Of a stretch of DNA of 64,000 nt, positions 42,117-52,980 are shown in pieces. Source of the stretch: Viola odorata (lineage: Eukaryota > Streptophyta > Magnoliopsida > Malpighiales > Violaceae). Numbering within the stretch: position 1 is the first letter of the stretch; each line of letters opens with the position of its first letter. Location: contig OY829538.1 in the NCBI GenBank assembly GCA_963691705.1, positions 32,508,836 through 32,572,835 of the forward strand, in the 5' to 3' direction. A program made the position numbers and the translations under genes. The notes beneath the pieces are model-generated. The model made no database searches and was not told the origin of the DNA. It saw only the letters and a program-made list of their open reading frames with translations.

Positions 42117-43687
42117 CTAGCAGAATCATCCTCGCTTATGGTGAAGGTGAGAAGATTCACCACTCTTGGCGTCTTCTCTCGAAGTGCAACTCTCTCACTT
42201 GTCGTCTCACACTCCAGCTCCTTGTGAATGAGACATGACAATCTGTCTTGAAGCTTTTGAGCTCTGGCTCGAGTCATTGGACCAGCTGGCGGTAACGGCA
42301 CCTGGATGCGTGGATTCGCATCATTCCCTCCCCCTTCGGAAGGATTCGCCCTCGAATCTGAATCGGCATCAGCAGCAAGTCCATACTCGTCATCTGTATC
42401 AAACAAAACTAAGTCAGAAATATGGAAAGTAGAGCTAACGACACCATACTCACTCGGCAATGCCAGTTTATAGGCGTTGTTGTTGATCTTCTCAACAATC
42501 TGGAACGGTCCGTCGCCTCGAGGAGATAGCTTGTCTCGGCGTTGGGCAGGAAAACGCTCCTTGCCCATATGTAACCACACCCAATCGCCAACCTGGAACG
42601 TCACTAGCCGTCGGCCATCGTTCCATTTCTGCATAAGCTTCTCATTCATGCGCTCAATGTTCTGTTTTGCCTTAGCATGTGTTGATACCCGAATTTGCGC
42701 GACAGCATGTAATTGCTTGACAAAATCAGCCTTCTGTGCACCATCTAAACTTACAACATCACTCAAAGGTAAAGGAGTTAAATCCAAAACAGTCCTAGGA
42801 TTAAATCCATAAACAAGTTCAAACGGCGAGTAATGAGTAGTAGAATGAACAGCATGGTTGTAAGGAAATTCGATAAACGGTAAATGATCAACCCAAGTAG
42901 AAACATGCTTACGCACTAAGGTGCGCAAAAGGGAACCAAGGGTCCGATTCACCACCTCGGTTTGACCATCCGTTTGTGGGTGATATGATGTAGAATACAA
43001 CAATTTAGTACCAAGCTTCTTCCACAAGACACGCCAAAAATGGCTAAGAAACTTAGTATCTCTATCACTCACAATAGTCAAAGGAATACCATGTAAACGG
43101 ACTACTTCACGAAAGAATAAATCAGCAATCTGAGTAGCATCATAAGTAGTAGAACATGGAATAAAATGGGACATTTTCGAAAATCTGTCCACCACAACAA
43201 AGACACTATCCTTCCCGTTCTTAGACCGAGGCAGTCCTACGACAAAGTCCATGGACAAATCGGTCCAGGGATGAGAAGGAACAGGTAACGGCATGTATTC
43301 TCCAGGACCAGTAGAGTTAGACTTGGCTCTACGACAAATTAAACATCTAGCAATAATGCGCACTACAGCACGCTTCCTGTGAGGCCAATAAAAGTGATCC
43401 TGTAACACATCTAACGTCTTAGTCACACCAAAGTGACCCATTAAACCACCACTATGGGCTTCATGCACAAGTAACTCACGAAGAGAGCAATGAGGAATAC
43501 ACAAGTGTTTGCCCCTAAATAAATATCCCTCATGCTTATAAAATTTAGAACCAGAAATAGAAACGCCATGCACATAAACATCACCAAAATCAGCATCGGC
43601 AGCATAGAGTGCTATAATGTGCGAAAATCGAAGCAATTTGGCATTAAGAGAAGTAATTAAGGTGTACCTTCGCGATAGTGCATCAGC
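42104..43687 (-). CDS. Element D integrase with chromovirus C-terminus
   Basis: Open from the frameshift near 43688 to the stop at 42104. Zinc finger: [13 protein letters not shown] and CLICRRAK. Core acids in [20 protein letters not shown] and [11 protein letters not shown]. The C-terminal [19 protein letters not shown] and [12 protein letters not shown] correspond to the region where chromoviruses carry a chromodomain or the CR motif, which targets insertion to specific chromatin. The last 73 residues ([20 protein letters not shown]) are encoded inside the 3' LTR. The conserved domains appear complete. Confidence 0.9.
   Translation of the reverse strand, partial: ADALSRRYTLITSLNAKLLRFSHIIALYAADADFGDVYVHGVSISGSKFYKHEGYLFRGKHLCIPHCSLRELLVHEAHSGGLMGHFGVTKTLDVLQDHFYWPHRKRAVVRIIARCLICRRAKSNSTGPGEYMPLPVPSHPWTDLSMDFVVGLPRSKNGKDSVFVVVDRFSKMSHFIPCSTTYDATQIADLFFREVVRLHGIPLTIVSDRDTKFLSHFWRVLWKKLGTKLLYSTSYHPQTDGQTEVVNRTLGSLLRTLVRKHVSTWVDHLPFIEFPYNHAVHSTTHYSPFELVYGFNPRTVLDLTPLPLSDVVSLDGAQKADFVKQLHAVAQIRVSTHAKAKQNIERMNEKLMQKWNDGRRLVTFQVGDWVWLHMGKERFPAQRRDKLSPRGDGPFQIVEKINNNAYKLALPSEYGVVSSTFHISDLVLFDTDDEYGLAADADSDSRANPSEGGGNDANPRIQVPLPPAGPMTRARAQKLQDRLSCLIHKELECETTSERVALREKTPRVVNLLTFTISEDDSARNGT
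42324..42336 (-). promoter_or_regulatory. Polypurine tract of D
   Basis: Minus-strand AAGGGGGAGGGAA directly before the 3' LTR; the expected start of plus-strand DNA synthesis. A stem-loop GATTCG-AGGG-CGAATC lies just upstream (42343-42358). Confidence 0.8.
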
Positions 43688-44842
43688 ACAATATTCTCTT
43701 TACCTTGCTTGTATTGAATGTGATAAGGGAAAGCATCAATAAATTCCGTCCAAACGGCATGTCGCCGATTGAGCTTCCCTTGTCCCTTGAGGTACTTCAA
43801 ACTTAAATGGTCAGTGTGGATGATGAACTCTCTCGGCATCAGGTAGTGTTGCCATGTCTCCAACGCTCGGACAAGAGCATAGAACTCCTTGTCATACGTC
43901 GGATACCTGAGTTGAGCATCCTTGAGCTTCTCACTGAAAAAGGCAATCGGTCGTTTCTCCTGCATCAGAACGGCGCCGATTCCTAATCCGCTGGCGTCAC
44001 ACTCTATCTCAAACGCCTTGCTGAAGTCGGGTAGTGCTAGCACTGGAGCGGCACAGAGCCGTTCCTTGAGTGTAGCAAACGCCTCCTCTTGCGGCTGTTC
44101 CCACCTGAAAACAACATTCTTCTTTGTTAAATCATTCAGAGGAACAACGATGGTGCTAAAGTCCTTTACAAATCGCCGATAGAAGCTCGCCAACCCATGG
44201 AATGATCTCACATCACTAACGGTCTTCGGCGTCGGCCACTCCTGAATCGCGCGGATCTTCTCTTTATCCACTTTAACGCCATCTGCACTCACAATAAAAC
44301 CAAGAAAGCCAACTTGTTCCATTGCGAAAGAACACTTACTAGGTTTAGCATATAATTTCTGCTCACGAAGTGTTAGAAAAACCTCCCTAAGATGTAAAAC
44401 ATGCTCATCAAACGATTTGCTATAGATTAAAATATCATCAAAATAAACAACAAGAAATCTGCCAATTAAGTGCCGAAGTACATGGTTCATTAATCTCATA
44501 AAGGTGCTAGGAGCATTAGTCAAGCCAAACGGCATAACCATCCATTCATATAAACCATATTTAGTTTTAAAAAGCAGTTTTCCATTCATCTCCTTCTTTC
44601 ATACGAATCTGGTGGTAGCCACTCATTAAATCAATTTTAGAAAATATTCTACTACCACTTAATTCGTCTAACATATCATCTAAACGAGGAATAGGGTGGT
44701 GATACTTTACAGTTATTTTGTTGATTGCTCGACAATCAACACACATACGCCAACTACCATCCTTCTTTGGGACTAGAATAACTGGAACGGCACATGGAGA
44801 TAGGCTCTCCCGGACGTACCCACGCGCAAGCAAATTGTCCAC
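43688..44842 (-). pseudogene. Element D reverse transcriptase and RNase H
   Basis: [47 protein letters not shown], then [16 protein letters not shown] and catalytic YFDDILIYS. RNase [41 protein letters not shown]. An extra T in a T run near 44572 shifts the frame between two RT blocks, and a missing G near 43688 shifts it before the RNase H end. A TAA precedes the RT start near 44843. Confidence 0.9.
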
Positions 44843-45184
44843 TTACCGTTGTAGTTCCTTGGTCTCCTCTGGGTTAGTTCGGTAGGCTGGCCGATGAGGA
44901 ATTGCAGATCCAGGGACAAAGTCAATCTGATGTTCTATGCCTCGGATCGGAGGCAATCCAGGCGGCATCTCCTCGGGCAGCACATCCCTAAATTCCTGCA
45001 AAAGAGAAGAAAGAGCAATCGGAACGGCATGTGACCGTTCCGCGTCATCTTACGTCAAACAATAAGAGCGAAAACGGATTAAGAGAATAGGACGGCTCAC
45101 GCCAAAACAGTGTTTTTGATAAATCAGTGCTCTCTCCACTTCGCTCCCCTTGGCATATACACTCAATTTCTTTTTACTTGCCTC

Positions 45185-47188
45185 TCATTTCCTCTCAATG
45201 CCACTCTCAGCACGCTTACTCTTTTCGTGTGAATGTTTACACTCTCCCTCCGCATGCTTGTTGTTTTCATGCGAATGTTTACACTCTCCCTCTGCATGTT
45301 TGTTGTTTTCATGCGAATGTTTAAGGCTCACACACTCAGTATTCCTCTCTTCATTCTTCACACTCAAACCTTCTTTTTCTCTCGCAAGCTGTTTTGCAAT
45401 TTCATAATCAGCGTAAGACTTAGCAAGCCATTGCTGATCCTCAAGGACTTCGGCTGGTGTGAGGGGCGCTAAAGTAAACTTCTTACCATCCTTGACCAGC
45501 TTATAGAGATTCCGTTTTCCCTCATGGGTCGCGTCTCTGTCAAACTGCCATGGTCTGCCAAGAATGATATGACTCGCTTGCATAGGGACCACATCACAAA
45601 GTACTTCATCCTGGTACTTGCCGATACTAAATCTGACAAGCACTTGCCGATTCACCCTGACGCCGGTCCCGTCTGTCATCCAATGAAGCTGATATGGCTT
45701 CAGATGTTTTACTGTTGGTAAACCGAGTTTATCGACCATTAACCAACTCGCGCAATTAGTGCAGCTGCCGTTGTCAATGATGATGGAACAACCCTTTTTG
45801 TCAATCACACCACGGGTATGGAACAAATTGGTTCGTTGTTCCTCGTCACACACTTCTTCAGTGGCCTGTACGCTTAGATTCTGACGTACAACAAGCATCT
45901 GAACTTGCTCACCTCTCTGACAGTCAACATCCGAATCGGCATGACCATCTTCCTCAGTTTCCGATTCCTCTTGCTCATCATCCGATTCTTCCTCTCCATT
46001 CGGCCTGATGATGAAAACTCTCTTATTTGGGCATTCTGATTTCTTATGCCCTCGGCCGTTGCACTTGAAACAGACAATATCCTTAGTGGCTGGCCGATCC
46101 ACAGGTGGAGTATAAGATTTGTTAGTAGCCATTTTGGAAGGGATAACGGCACTAGAGGAGCTCTTTGAAACGGAGCCACCTTTGTCTCCCTTGGACCACG
46201 ACGGCTTCTTCCAAGATGAGGAATTAGCAGTCGTATAGGAACTCCTAGCTTTCCTATGATGCTTCTCAATCTTTTGAGCCATGTGAAGCATCTCCTCGAG
46301 AGTATTGTATTGAGTCAGCTCCAAGGCGTCGGCAATCTCAGCATTCAATCCAGCAATAAACCGAGCCATTGTTACCTCAGGTTCCTCAGTAATCCTTGCT
46401 TGAGCTAAAGCAATCTCCATCTCATTAAAATAAGCCCCAACTCCCTTGCTGGCTTGCTTCAAGGTTTGGAGTCGTTGATGAAGCTCACGGTGAAAATGGG
46501 TAGGAACAAACCATTGCCTCATCGCCTGTTTCATATCACCCCAATCATTAATCGGACCAGCATTAACAGCTGCTCTCTTCAGGTTGAGCTGCTCCCACCA
46601 ATGACTAGCATATCCACCGAATTCCACTGCTGCCAGCTTAACCTTTTTACTCTCCGAATAATTGTGGCATAAGAAACTAGCATCTACCTTCCGTTCCCAT
46701 GTCAAGAAGGTATCAGGGTCGTTAGTACCTTCAAACGGAGGTATTTTCATTTTGATGCTGCTGAGATTAGCATCCAATCGGTCCTCCTCATGTTCTCTTC
46801 TAACACCCCGACCGTCTCTTCTCCCCCTGTGCTGACCATCCCTTGCATTTATCCATCCCTCTCCCCCATCAGGTTCTTCTTCCAGATCAGGATGTGGAAT
46901 TTGTGGTCCACGTCTAGCAAGTCGCCTGGGAGGAACGAGGGCAAGAGCACGCTGCCGATTCACATCACGTGGTCGACGGGTGTTGTCATCCTCCTCGGAC
47001 AGATCGGTCAAATGTCCATCACGTTGATCCTCCGCTGCTCTAGGGTTCGAGTTTATAGTGGCCAATGCTTCCACCCGAGCCATCCTTGCATCGGCAGCTA
47101 ATTGCCGTTCAGTCATTGTTCTAAGCTGTTCCGTTATGCTAGCTAACATGGCCGACAAATCGGGTTGTTGTACTCCTTCTTGAGACAT
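45185..47188 (-). CDS. Element D gag-protease (667 residues)
   Basis: Starts MSQEGVQQPDLSAML. Gag core: KIPPFEGTNDPDTFLTWERK, YASHWWEQL, QWFVPTHFHRELHQRLQ. CCHC knuckle CFKCNGRGHKKSEC at about residue 385. Protease active site IIIDNGSCTNCAS at about residue 485, then HIILGRPWQFD. The C-terminus has a 14-residue repeat (KHSHENNKHAEGEC, nearly three copies). RT follows in the same frame, so the TGA at 45185 probably interrupts a single gag-pol polyprotein. Function: particle formation and polyprotein cleavage. Confidence 0.9.
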   Translation of the reverse strand: MSQEGVQQPDLSAMLASITEQLRTMTERQLAADARMARVEALATINSNPRAAEDQRDGHLTDLSEEDDNTRRPRDVNRQRALALVPPRRLARRGPQIPHPDLEEEPDGGEGWINARDGQHRGRRDGRGVRREHEEDRLDANLSSIKMKIPPFEGTNDPDTFLTWERKVDASFLCHNYSESKKVKLAAVEFGGYASHWWEQLNLKRAAVNAGPINDWGDMKQAMRQWFVPTHFHRELHQRLQTLKQASKGVGAYFNEMEIALAQARITEEPEVTMARFIAGLNAEIADALELTQYNTLEEMLHMAQKIEKHHRKARSSYTTANSSSWKKPSWSKGDKGGSVSKSSSSAVIPSKMATNKSYTPPVDRPATKDIVCFKCNGRGHKKSECPNKRVFIIRPNGEEESDDEQEESETEEDGHADSDVDCQRGEQVQMLVVRQNLSVQATEEVCDEEQRTNLFHTRGVIDKKGCSIIIDNGSCTNCASWLMVDKLGLPTVKHLKPYQLHWMTDGTGVRVNRQVLVRFSIGKYQDEVLCDVVPMQASHIILGRPWQFDRDATHEGKRNLYKLVKDGKKFTLAPLTPAEVLEDQQWLAKSYADYEIAKQLAREKEGLSVKNEERNTECVSLKHSHENNKHAEGECKHSHENNKHAEGECKHSHEKSKRAESGIERK

Positions 47189-47957
47189 CTATAAGTTTCC
47201 TGAAATTCACAACACAAAAGAAAACGTAAAATTGCATTAACCTAGCACTCCCTCACGTGTTTACTCTCGTGTTTAAACACTCTAATAAACTCACCCAAAA
47301 TCCTCTCAAAAACTCCTGCAATTGTTCAAGTGTTTAGTGAGACTCAAGAGTTCAAAGAAAAGCTTCCAAGAAGACTCTCAAAGAAAACCAGCTTCAAACA
47401 AACGGTGATACTTGTTATTTGAATAATTGCAAGATCAATCAATTAAACGAATAACAAGTGGAATAGAAAGCAATATTAAGGAATCAAAGAAAAGCTCTAT
47501 TTGACTCGAAAGGACTCAAATAAAATTAATCTCCAATTCTGATTTCAAACACAATTGTCCTTCAATTCGTTTCCTTGATTAATCGAACTTTTGTGGCGCC
47601 AATACTTCTATATATTTTTGTATTTGCAGAATTGAATCCCTTTTTTTTTTTTTTTTTTTTTACTATGAACACAACTTAGTGTTTTGATCACAACTTTTTA
47701 TTCTTAACTCCGAATCGACTGATTCTTTTTGATTGGGAAGCCTAACAGGTGCAGATTTCCAACGAGACCAAAATCGTCAAAATCGGACTTCAATAGCTAT
47801 AAATTAAAATTCAATTTCGACACTGCCTGAATTTTGCACATGTAACGAACCAAGTACAGCAAAGAAATCGGTTTTGAATGGAGTAGAATGAATTACCGAT
47901 GTCAACGATGAAAACTTGAAACAAATAAAGATACTTACCAATCTTTGAACGCCTTAA
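47189..47957 (-). other. 5' leader of element D
   Basis: Non-coding, AT-rich; includes a run of more than 20 T (about 47640-47661). No ORF or other site recognised. Confidence 0.6.
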
Positions 47958-47969
47958 GCTCCGCTACCA
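47958..47969 (-). promoter_or_regulatory. Primer-binding site of D
   Basis: Minus-strand TGGTAGCGGAGC two bases after the 5' LTR. It resembles the initiator-Met tRNA complement (TGGTATCAGAGC) with changes. E has the identical sequence at 50700-50711. Confidence 0.65.
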
Positions 47970-47971
47970 AC

Positions 47972-48867
47972 TGATACGATCCTGGTTCCTTAGGATGCGT
48001 AGCACCAAATTTGATCGTTGTTCAAAGACGGATTTCCCTACGGAATAATAGAACTCACTTACACAATTTAAGCCTGTTGAACGCTAAGCAACAGCCAACC
48101 TAAATCCGAACAAGAGAGGGTCCTTGTCGAATCCACTACGCCTATATCCCTTGTGGATATCAACCTAGGGCAGACAACAAGTAGGATGCAATTCCAGAAT
48201 TTACTTGTATACGACTCAAGTATTGCGGACTCAAGAAGAACAAGGTTCAACCACTTGAACAAGGGGCGGAGATTTGAAAGAGATAGTCTCAATTTATCAA
48301 AATAACAGCCAAAGAAATAAGGAGGCCAAGCGGCTCCTTATATAGTATCTTACAAGCAAAACCCTAATTCCAAAATAGGAATATTAAATAAGGTAAAACA
48401 CTTAACTAATTAAAACACTTAACTAATTAATTAAATTGTCTAATTAATTAATTAAGCTAAAATAAATAAAAGTCACATGTGCGCCAGCTCCTGGACAAGC
48501 GAAACGGACAGGCACCGTTTCCTCCACAGCAAACAGAAGCAGAGAAACGGGCAGGGGCCGTTTCAATGAAGAGTAAGCAGGCGCGAAACGGGCACAACAA
48601 TCGGCAACGGGTAAAGCAAACGGATAAGTGCCGTTTGAGTGAAACGGTCAAGTGTCATTTCTAGCAGAATCATCCTCGCTTATGGTGAAGGTGAGAAGAT
48701 TCACCACTCTTGGCGTCTTCTCTCGAAGTGCAGCTCTCTCACTTGTCGTCTCACACTCCAGCTCCTTGTGAATGAGAGATGACAATCTTTCTTGAAGCTT
48801 TTGAGCTCTGGCTCGAGTCATTGGACCAGCTGGCGATAACGGCACCTGGATGCGTGGATTCGCATCA
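47972..48867 (-). repeat. 5' LTR of D (896 bp)
   Basis: TGATACG to GCATCA; followed by ATTAG. Lacks one palindrome unit present in the 3' LTR and has a short duplicated ACTTAACTAATTAA stretch near 48400. Confidence 0.95.
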
Positions 48868-50699
48868 ATTAGTCTCTCCCTCACGTGTTTGCACTCGTGT
48901 TTCACACTTCTCTCTAATAGTCTCACTATCTCACCCACTCTAGTTTTCAACACAAACCACACACTTAGGCTAGCAATGTCTCTAACGAAAGCACAAGGAT
49001 AGCAATGACAACTAGGGGGGAAAAGAAAGGTTAGGAAAATCACTAAATGTGCATGAAAGTGATGTAGGTGCACACTTAAATGAGTTAGAGTAGAAATGAT
49101 GTAAGAAACAAGGAGGAGATACCAAAGACTCAAAAGAAAAAGAGGAGATACCAAAGACTCAAAAGAAAAAGCTAGCTCAAAAGGAATATGCAAAAATAAC
49201 GAAAGAAAGCAAGAAAGAAAGCATGCGAGGCACAAAACTAAAAATTCAGGCAAAAACTGCGCACTTATCTCGAGTTGGGTAAACCTATGGGAAAAACATA
49301 GAATTAGAAGAAGACCAAAACATAAGAGTTGTTCTACTCAGACTGAAGTTTTATCACACCAAATTTCAGAATAAACTGGACGCAGACACTCACACAAAAA
49401 GGAAAGGCCGAAACTAAGGAAAAAGATAAATCCGAAAAAGAAAGGGAGGTAAAAAAAATTGCTTCAAAGTTTTTTACCAACATTCATACTTGATCAAGAT
49501 GCAAAACACTTCAAATGTATGTATGGACATAGCCCCTTACTTGTGACTCAATTCCTTTCTTCTTCTTTTTCTTTTTTATTAGGAACTTGAGTTTTATTTT
49601 TTTTTTTGATCAATTCTTTTGTTCCTTTTCTTTACTCTCTTTTTTTTTTTTTTTACGAATTGAGTGAAGGGACTTACTTGTATGACATGTATGTTGCAAT
49701 TAGAATGTAAGACAAGTAGTTTAGATCATATATGACAAGGTTTGAAGTTTCACTAGATGCCAAAATGTCTTATGTGGCAAATGTGTGTGATGTGTCCAAA
49801 GATGTGTGGATGAGTGTGCAAATGATGTGTCAAGTGAGGTGGATGTGAATGACAAGGCAACTTGTATGACAGCCACAACAATTGTAAGGATTGAAGAATT
49901 AGGGTCGGCCAACCTAGTTGGAAATGCAAGACAACTAAGGCTAGCAAACAAAATGGGACCACAAGTTACACGTGGCACTCAAGACACTTGTCAACCAAAG
50001 TATGCACAACAATGATCAAATGAAGCCAAGAAGAACAATGGGTATGTTCAAGGAGAAAAAAAAGAAGAGATGGACTGAATTGATTCAAATAAACACATAA
50101 GAATTTCAGAAATATGTTTAATCAAGATCAAAGACACCAAAAGCACAAACACCAGATTTTTGGATTTTTGGGTCACACAAGATCAAACACCAAAAAGCAA
50201 AAAATGGATACAAGATGAACACAAAGAACACCAAGCAAACTTTCGCCTTCTGACCTCAAGCTATAGCAAACATGGTCCAAAAATTACGAAAATCAACATC
50301 CAGACTCACAAGGCATCTATCTACAACTTTGTAGAAGGAAGAAAAACACGATTCCAAGTGGAAGACACACAAAATAGACTCAAGACACAGAACTGTTTCT
50401 CTCGCGTAATTTCTGTACACTCTTCTTAGGAGACCAAAACGTATGAGAAATACACGGATTTAACAGTTGACCCAAAAATGAAAGTTTCTCTACTCATATA
50501 GAAGTTTCAGTACACAATTTTTCAGAATTTACTGGGTGAGCAAACAGTCACAAATCAAAAAATAAAACAGACTCAAAAATGACTCCTGGATAGGAACAAT
50601 CTTCCCAACACAAACGAAAATAAAAAGACAAAGGGGAAGAGATTTTAGAGGTGTAAATGAGGAGATAAACAAGAAGAACCAACCTAGAGGATAACTAGA
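48868..50699 (-). other. 5' leader of element E
   Basis: About 1.8 kb, AT-rich, with poly-T tracts near 49590 and 49640. Only short frames without recognisable motifs. The first bases (48873-48902) are the end of the duplicated block. Confidence 0.6.
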
Positions 50700-50711
50700 G
50701 CTCCGCTACCA
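50700..50711 (-). promoter_or_regulatory. Primer-binding site of E
   Basis: Minus-strand TGGTAGCGGAGC next to the E 5' LTR, identical to the D site. Confidence 0.65.
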
Positions 50712-50713
50712 AA

Positions 50714-51412
50714 TTATACGATCTTGGTTCCGATTTAGAGCCTTTGTACGGATCTAGTCCTCTTTGGGAGGTTGGATTGACGATTGGATGGAGTTGATGG
50801 AGAGGATAACGTCGCAAGGAGATTGAGGAATAGGTGCAGTGGATAAATGGATGAAGATAAAGGTGTATTGATGAAGAACAATAAACAAACTTGCATACAC
50901 GGTAAACCCTTCTAGGGGCAATTCCTAGACAACCTTACCACAAGCATACAAGGATCTCTAATCCAAGAGGAGAAGAGGATAAAGGTTTCAAGAACCCTAT
51001 TTAACTAACCTAAATTAAGTGGTCTTATGATGGAAATCATATTCAAAATCAAAGACAAGTCTAAAATGAACCTATTGTTCACTATTTATACTACTAGCTT
51101 ATTACATGGGGAAAAATCCTAAATACCCTTAGGCCATAAGGTCTTCATGCTTGGGCTTGAGCGGCATGGGTTGAACGTTGGAAAGGCTTGGGCGCGGGCA
51201 CACAGCTTGGCCTAGACGGACGACTTGGCCTAGACGCACATCTTGGCCTAGACGGAAGGCTTGGCCTAGATACACATCTTGGCCTAGACGAATGACTTGG
51301 TCTAGACGCATAGCTTGGCCTAGACAACAGGCTCGGCCTAGACGGAAGGCTTGTATCACAAGGCTGGGCACAGTCGCAAGGATGACGAGGCCTAGATGTC
51401 GTGCTCGTATCA
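50714..51412 (-). repeat. 5' LTR of E (699 bp)
   Basis: Ends TTATACGA/TCGTATCA, with the G of the terminal TGATACGA mutated to T. Followed by TSD TCCTG. Carries the eight-unit 18-bp minisatellite at 51206-51349. Confidence 0.92.
51206..51349. repeat. 18-bp minisatellite, eight units (E 5' LTR)
   Basis: CTTGGCCTAGAC core in eight consecutive 18-bp units. Confidence 0.9.
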
Positions 51413-52888
51413 TCCTGGTCAGTCGTCAGTATTTTTTTACCCTTGTCTCTTCGGTTTGAGTATCCCTATGGCGTTGGCCCCTCTAGCTCTCGTTCTTCCT
51501 CCGTCTCTACGGTTATCGTTCAACCGATTATCATGGGCTTGCATTCTGGCTTGAACGGCATACTCTCCTAAGTATCCATGCATGACTAACTGTTCAATGG
51601 CCGCCTTCAAGATTTGGCATCCTTCCATTTCATGATCGTTTGCCTTGTGGAAATGGCAATACATATCTCTGTGCTCGCCCATGTAAGTGCTCAGCTTATT
51701 GGAGGGGAAATGAATTGGTAACCCATGTACTCCCCTTGCTTCCGGGTTATATCGAACAAAGTTGCGGAAGACTTTTTCAACAGAATGGCAGTACTGAACC
51801 AGCTCTGGAACTTCTCCTCGAGTTGTTCGAAGCTATCTACGGAACCTGGTGGTAACCCTTCAAACCAAGTACTGCCCATTCCAAATAAGGTCAGTACAAA
51901 AATCTGACATAGGGCCTCATCCCTTCTTGTCTGGAATTTGACGTGATTCCTCACCCGTGTTACATGGGTGATAGGATTTGTGATCCCGATGTAGACGTCT
52001 GCTGACCTGATGTCTCCGCACCTGACTTGTTAGAGGAATTTTAGGATCATCATCTTCCTCTCTCCGATAGCGAGGAGAAACAGACTAGGAGTTTTCAAAA
52101 TCTTTAGGTGGGCCATATCCCTGGCTGTGCTGACGTCATTCTGACATGGCCTGGCGCCGTATTGGAGACCTATCTCGGCTTCTCCTACTGTTCAGCCTAA
52201 TCCTGTCAGGTCTCTTGGAAAGCTGACATAAAGGGCTCCTCATCACTTTATGGCGAGCGTCATGATTATTATCGGCAATCAGATTGTCCATGTACCCCTC
52301 CTACATCCTAGGGGGATTTTCAAACGGAGGTGCCGGAGGAAAATAGCGTTCTGAGTTCCCCTGATGGGAGGAGTGATGTTGACTTCCCTCTAGGGCTAAG
52401 TTATCCATAGGGGGAGCTATCGGCTCTAGGGGAGCAAAGGTAGGCATAGACTGTGAAGCGACCAAAGGTGTAGCAAATAGCAGCGGTGGGACTGCCAATT
52501 GGGTTGTCGATCGAGGAGCCATTATGGAGAGTATGGACAGGATATGATTCATCCTTTGATGCAGGAAGACATTGGATTCAGAGGAGGGAAACGTGGTGTT
52601 GACCATACTTGGCCCGGGTACATCCGCGGTGGGGAAGTTGATCTTTGGGGTAGAGATCAAGTTAGGTTGACGATCGGCTAAGACCCAAGTGTTGGTCGTA
52701 CTTGTTCCGGGCATGGATGGGGCCAGGAAACTAATTTTCGGGCTAGAGAAGTAGTTAAGTTGGCGATTTACTAGAGTCAAACTTGTCCCTGCTGGTGTCA
52801 CTGAGGTGGGAGTCACGAGAAAATCGCGAAATGATGTGTCGAAAATACTAGTGGGTGAGATTGGTGGGAAATCTTGATTGGACTCCAT
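51413..52888 (-). pseudogene. Element C gag
   Basis: From the right: a Ser/Pro/Thr-rich N-terminal part opening MESNQDFPPISP (52301-52888), a broken Arg-rich middle, the core (HVKFQTRRDEALCQIF, STWFEGLPPGSVDSF, WFSTAILLKKSSATLFDI at 51691-51954), then, after a deletion of the core end, the zinc knuckle YCHFHKANDHEMEGC (about 51620-51665). Several stops and frameshifts. E is inserted behind the knuckle. The sequence is clearly more diverged from A and B than those are from each other. Confidence 0.8.
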
Positions 52889-52980
52889 TTAGAGAATGTT
52901 CCTCCGAAAGAAAAAGGGAAGAGCTTAGATCTCAAGGTAGACTCACTCAATAATCCAAAGCTCTCAATGAAAGCACCAAA

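Larger units (their letters stand above)
41420..42323 (-). repeat. 3' LTR of D (904 bp)
   Basis: TGATACG to GCATCA. Holds the last 73 codons of pol (42104-42323), an AAACGG palindrome array (41933-42116) and a TATA box. Confidence 0.95.
41420..48867 (-). mobile_element. Element D: chromovirus Ty3/gypsy, probably CRM lineage
   Basis: Full element of 7,448 bp with LTRs of 904 and 896 bp and TSD ATTAG. Minus-strand order: 5' LTR, primer site, gag, protease, RT, RNase H, integrase with a C-terminal extension that runs into the 3' LTR. That last trait and the RNase H/integrase text ([24 protein letters not shown]) fit centromeric chromoviruses (CRM), though I cannot exclude a sister lineage. The LTRs differ at about 26 of 890 sites, the lowest of the elements with two LTRs. 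Few lesions: in-frame stops at 45185, 45050 and about 44843, and one-base frameshifts near 44572 and 43688. Confidence 0.9.
39112..51412 (-). mobile_element. Element E, complete copy, interrupted by D
   Basis: LTRs 39112-39810 (3') and 50714-51412 (5'), TSD TCCTG (39107-39111 and 51413-51417). Without D the element is about 4.85 kb. It encodes only a gag-like protein. The 5' leader (48868-50713) has no long ORF. The primer site is the same as in D, and the stem-loop GATTCG-AGGA-CGAATC before the 3' LTR is also shared with D, so a chromovirus like D could have mobilised it (inference). Confidence 0.9.

Noticed and set aside
45874..46269. 131-codon minus-strand ORF inside D gag
   Set aside because: Overlaps the gag zinc knuckle region in another frame; gag itself is clear.
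48648..49253. 201-codon minus-strand ORF with a Leu/Phe-rich, membrane-like N-terminus
   Set aside because: It spans the E/D junction: one half is E leader read by chance, the other is the D pol end inside the 5' LTR.
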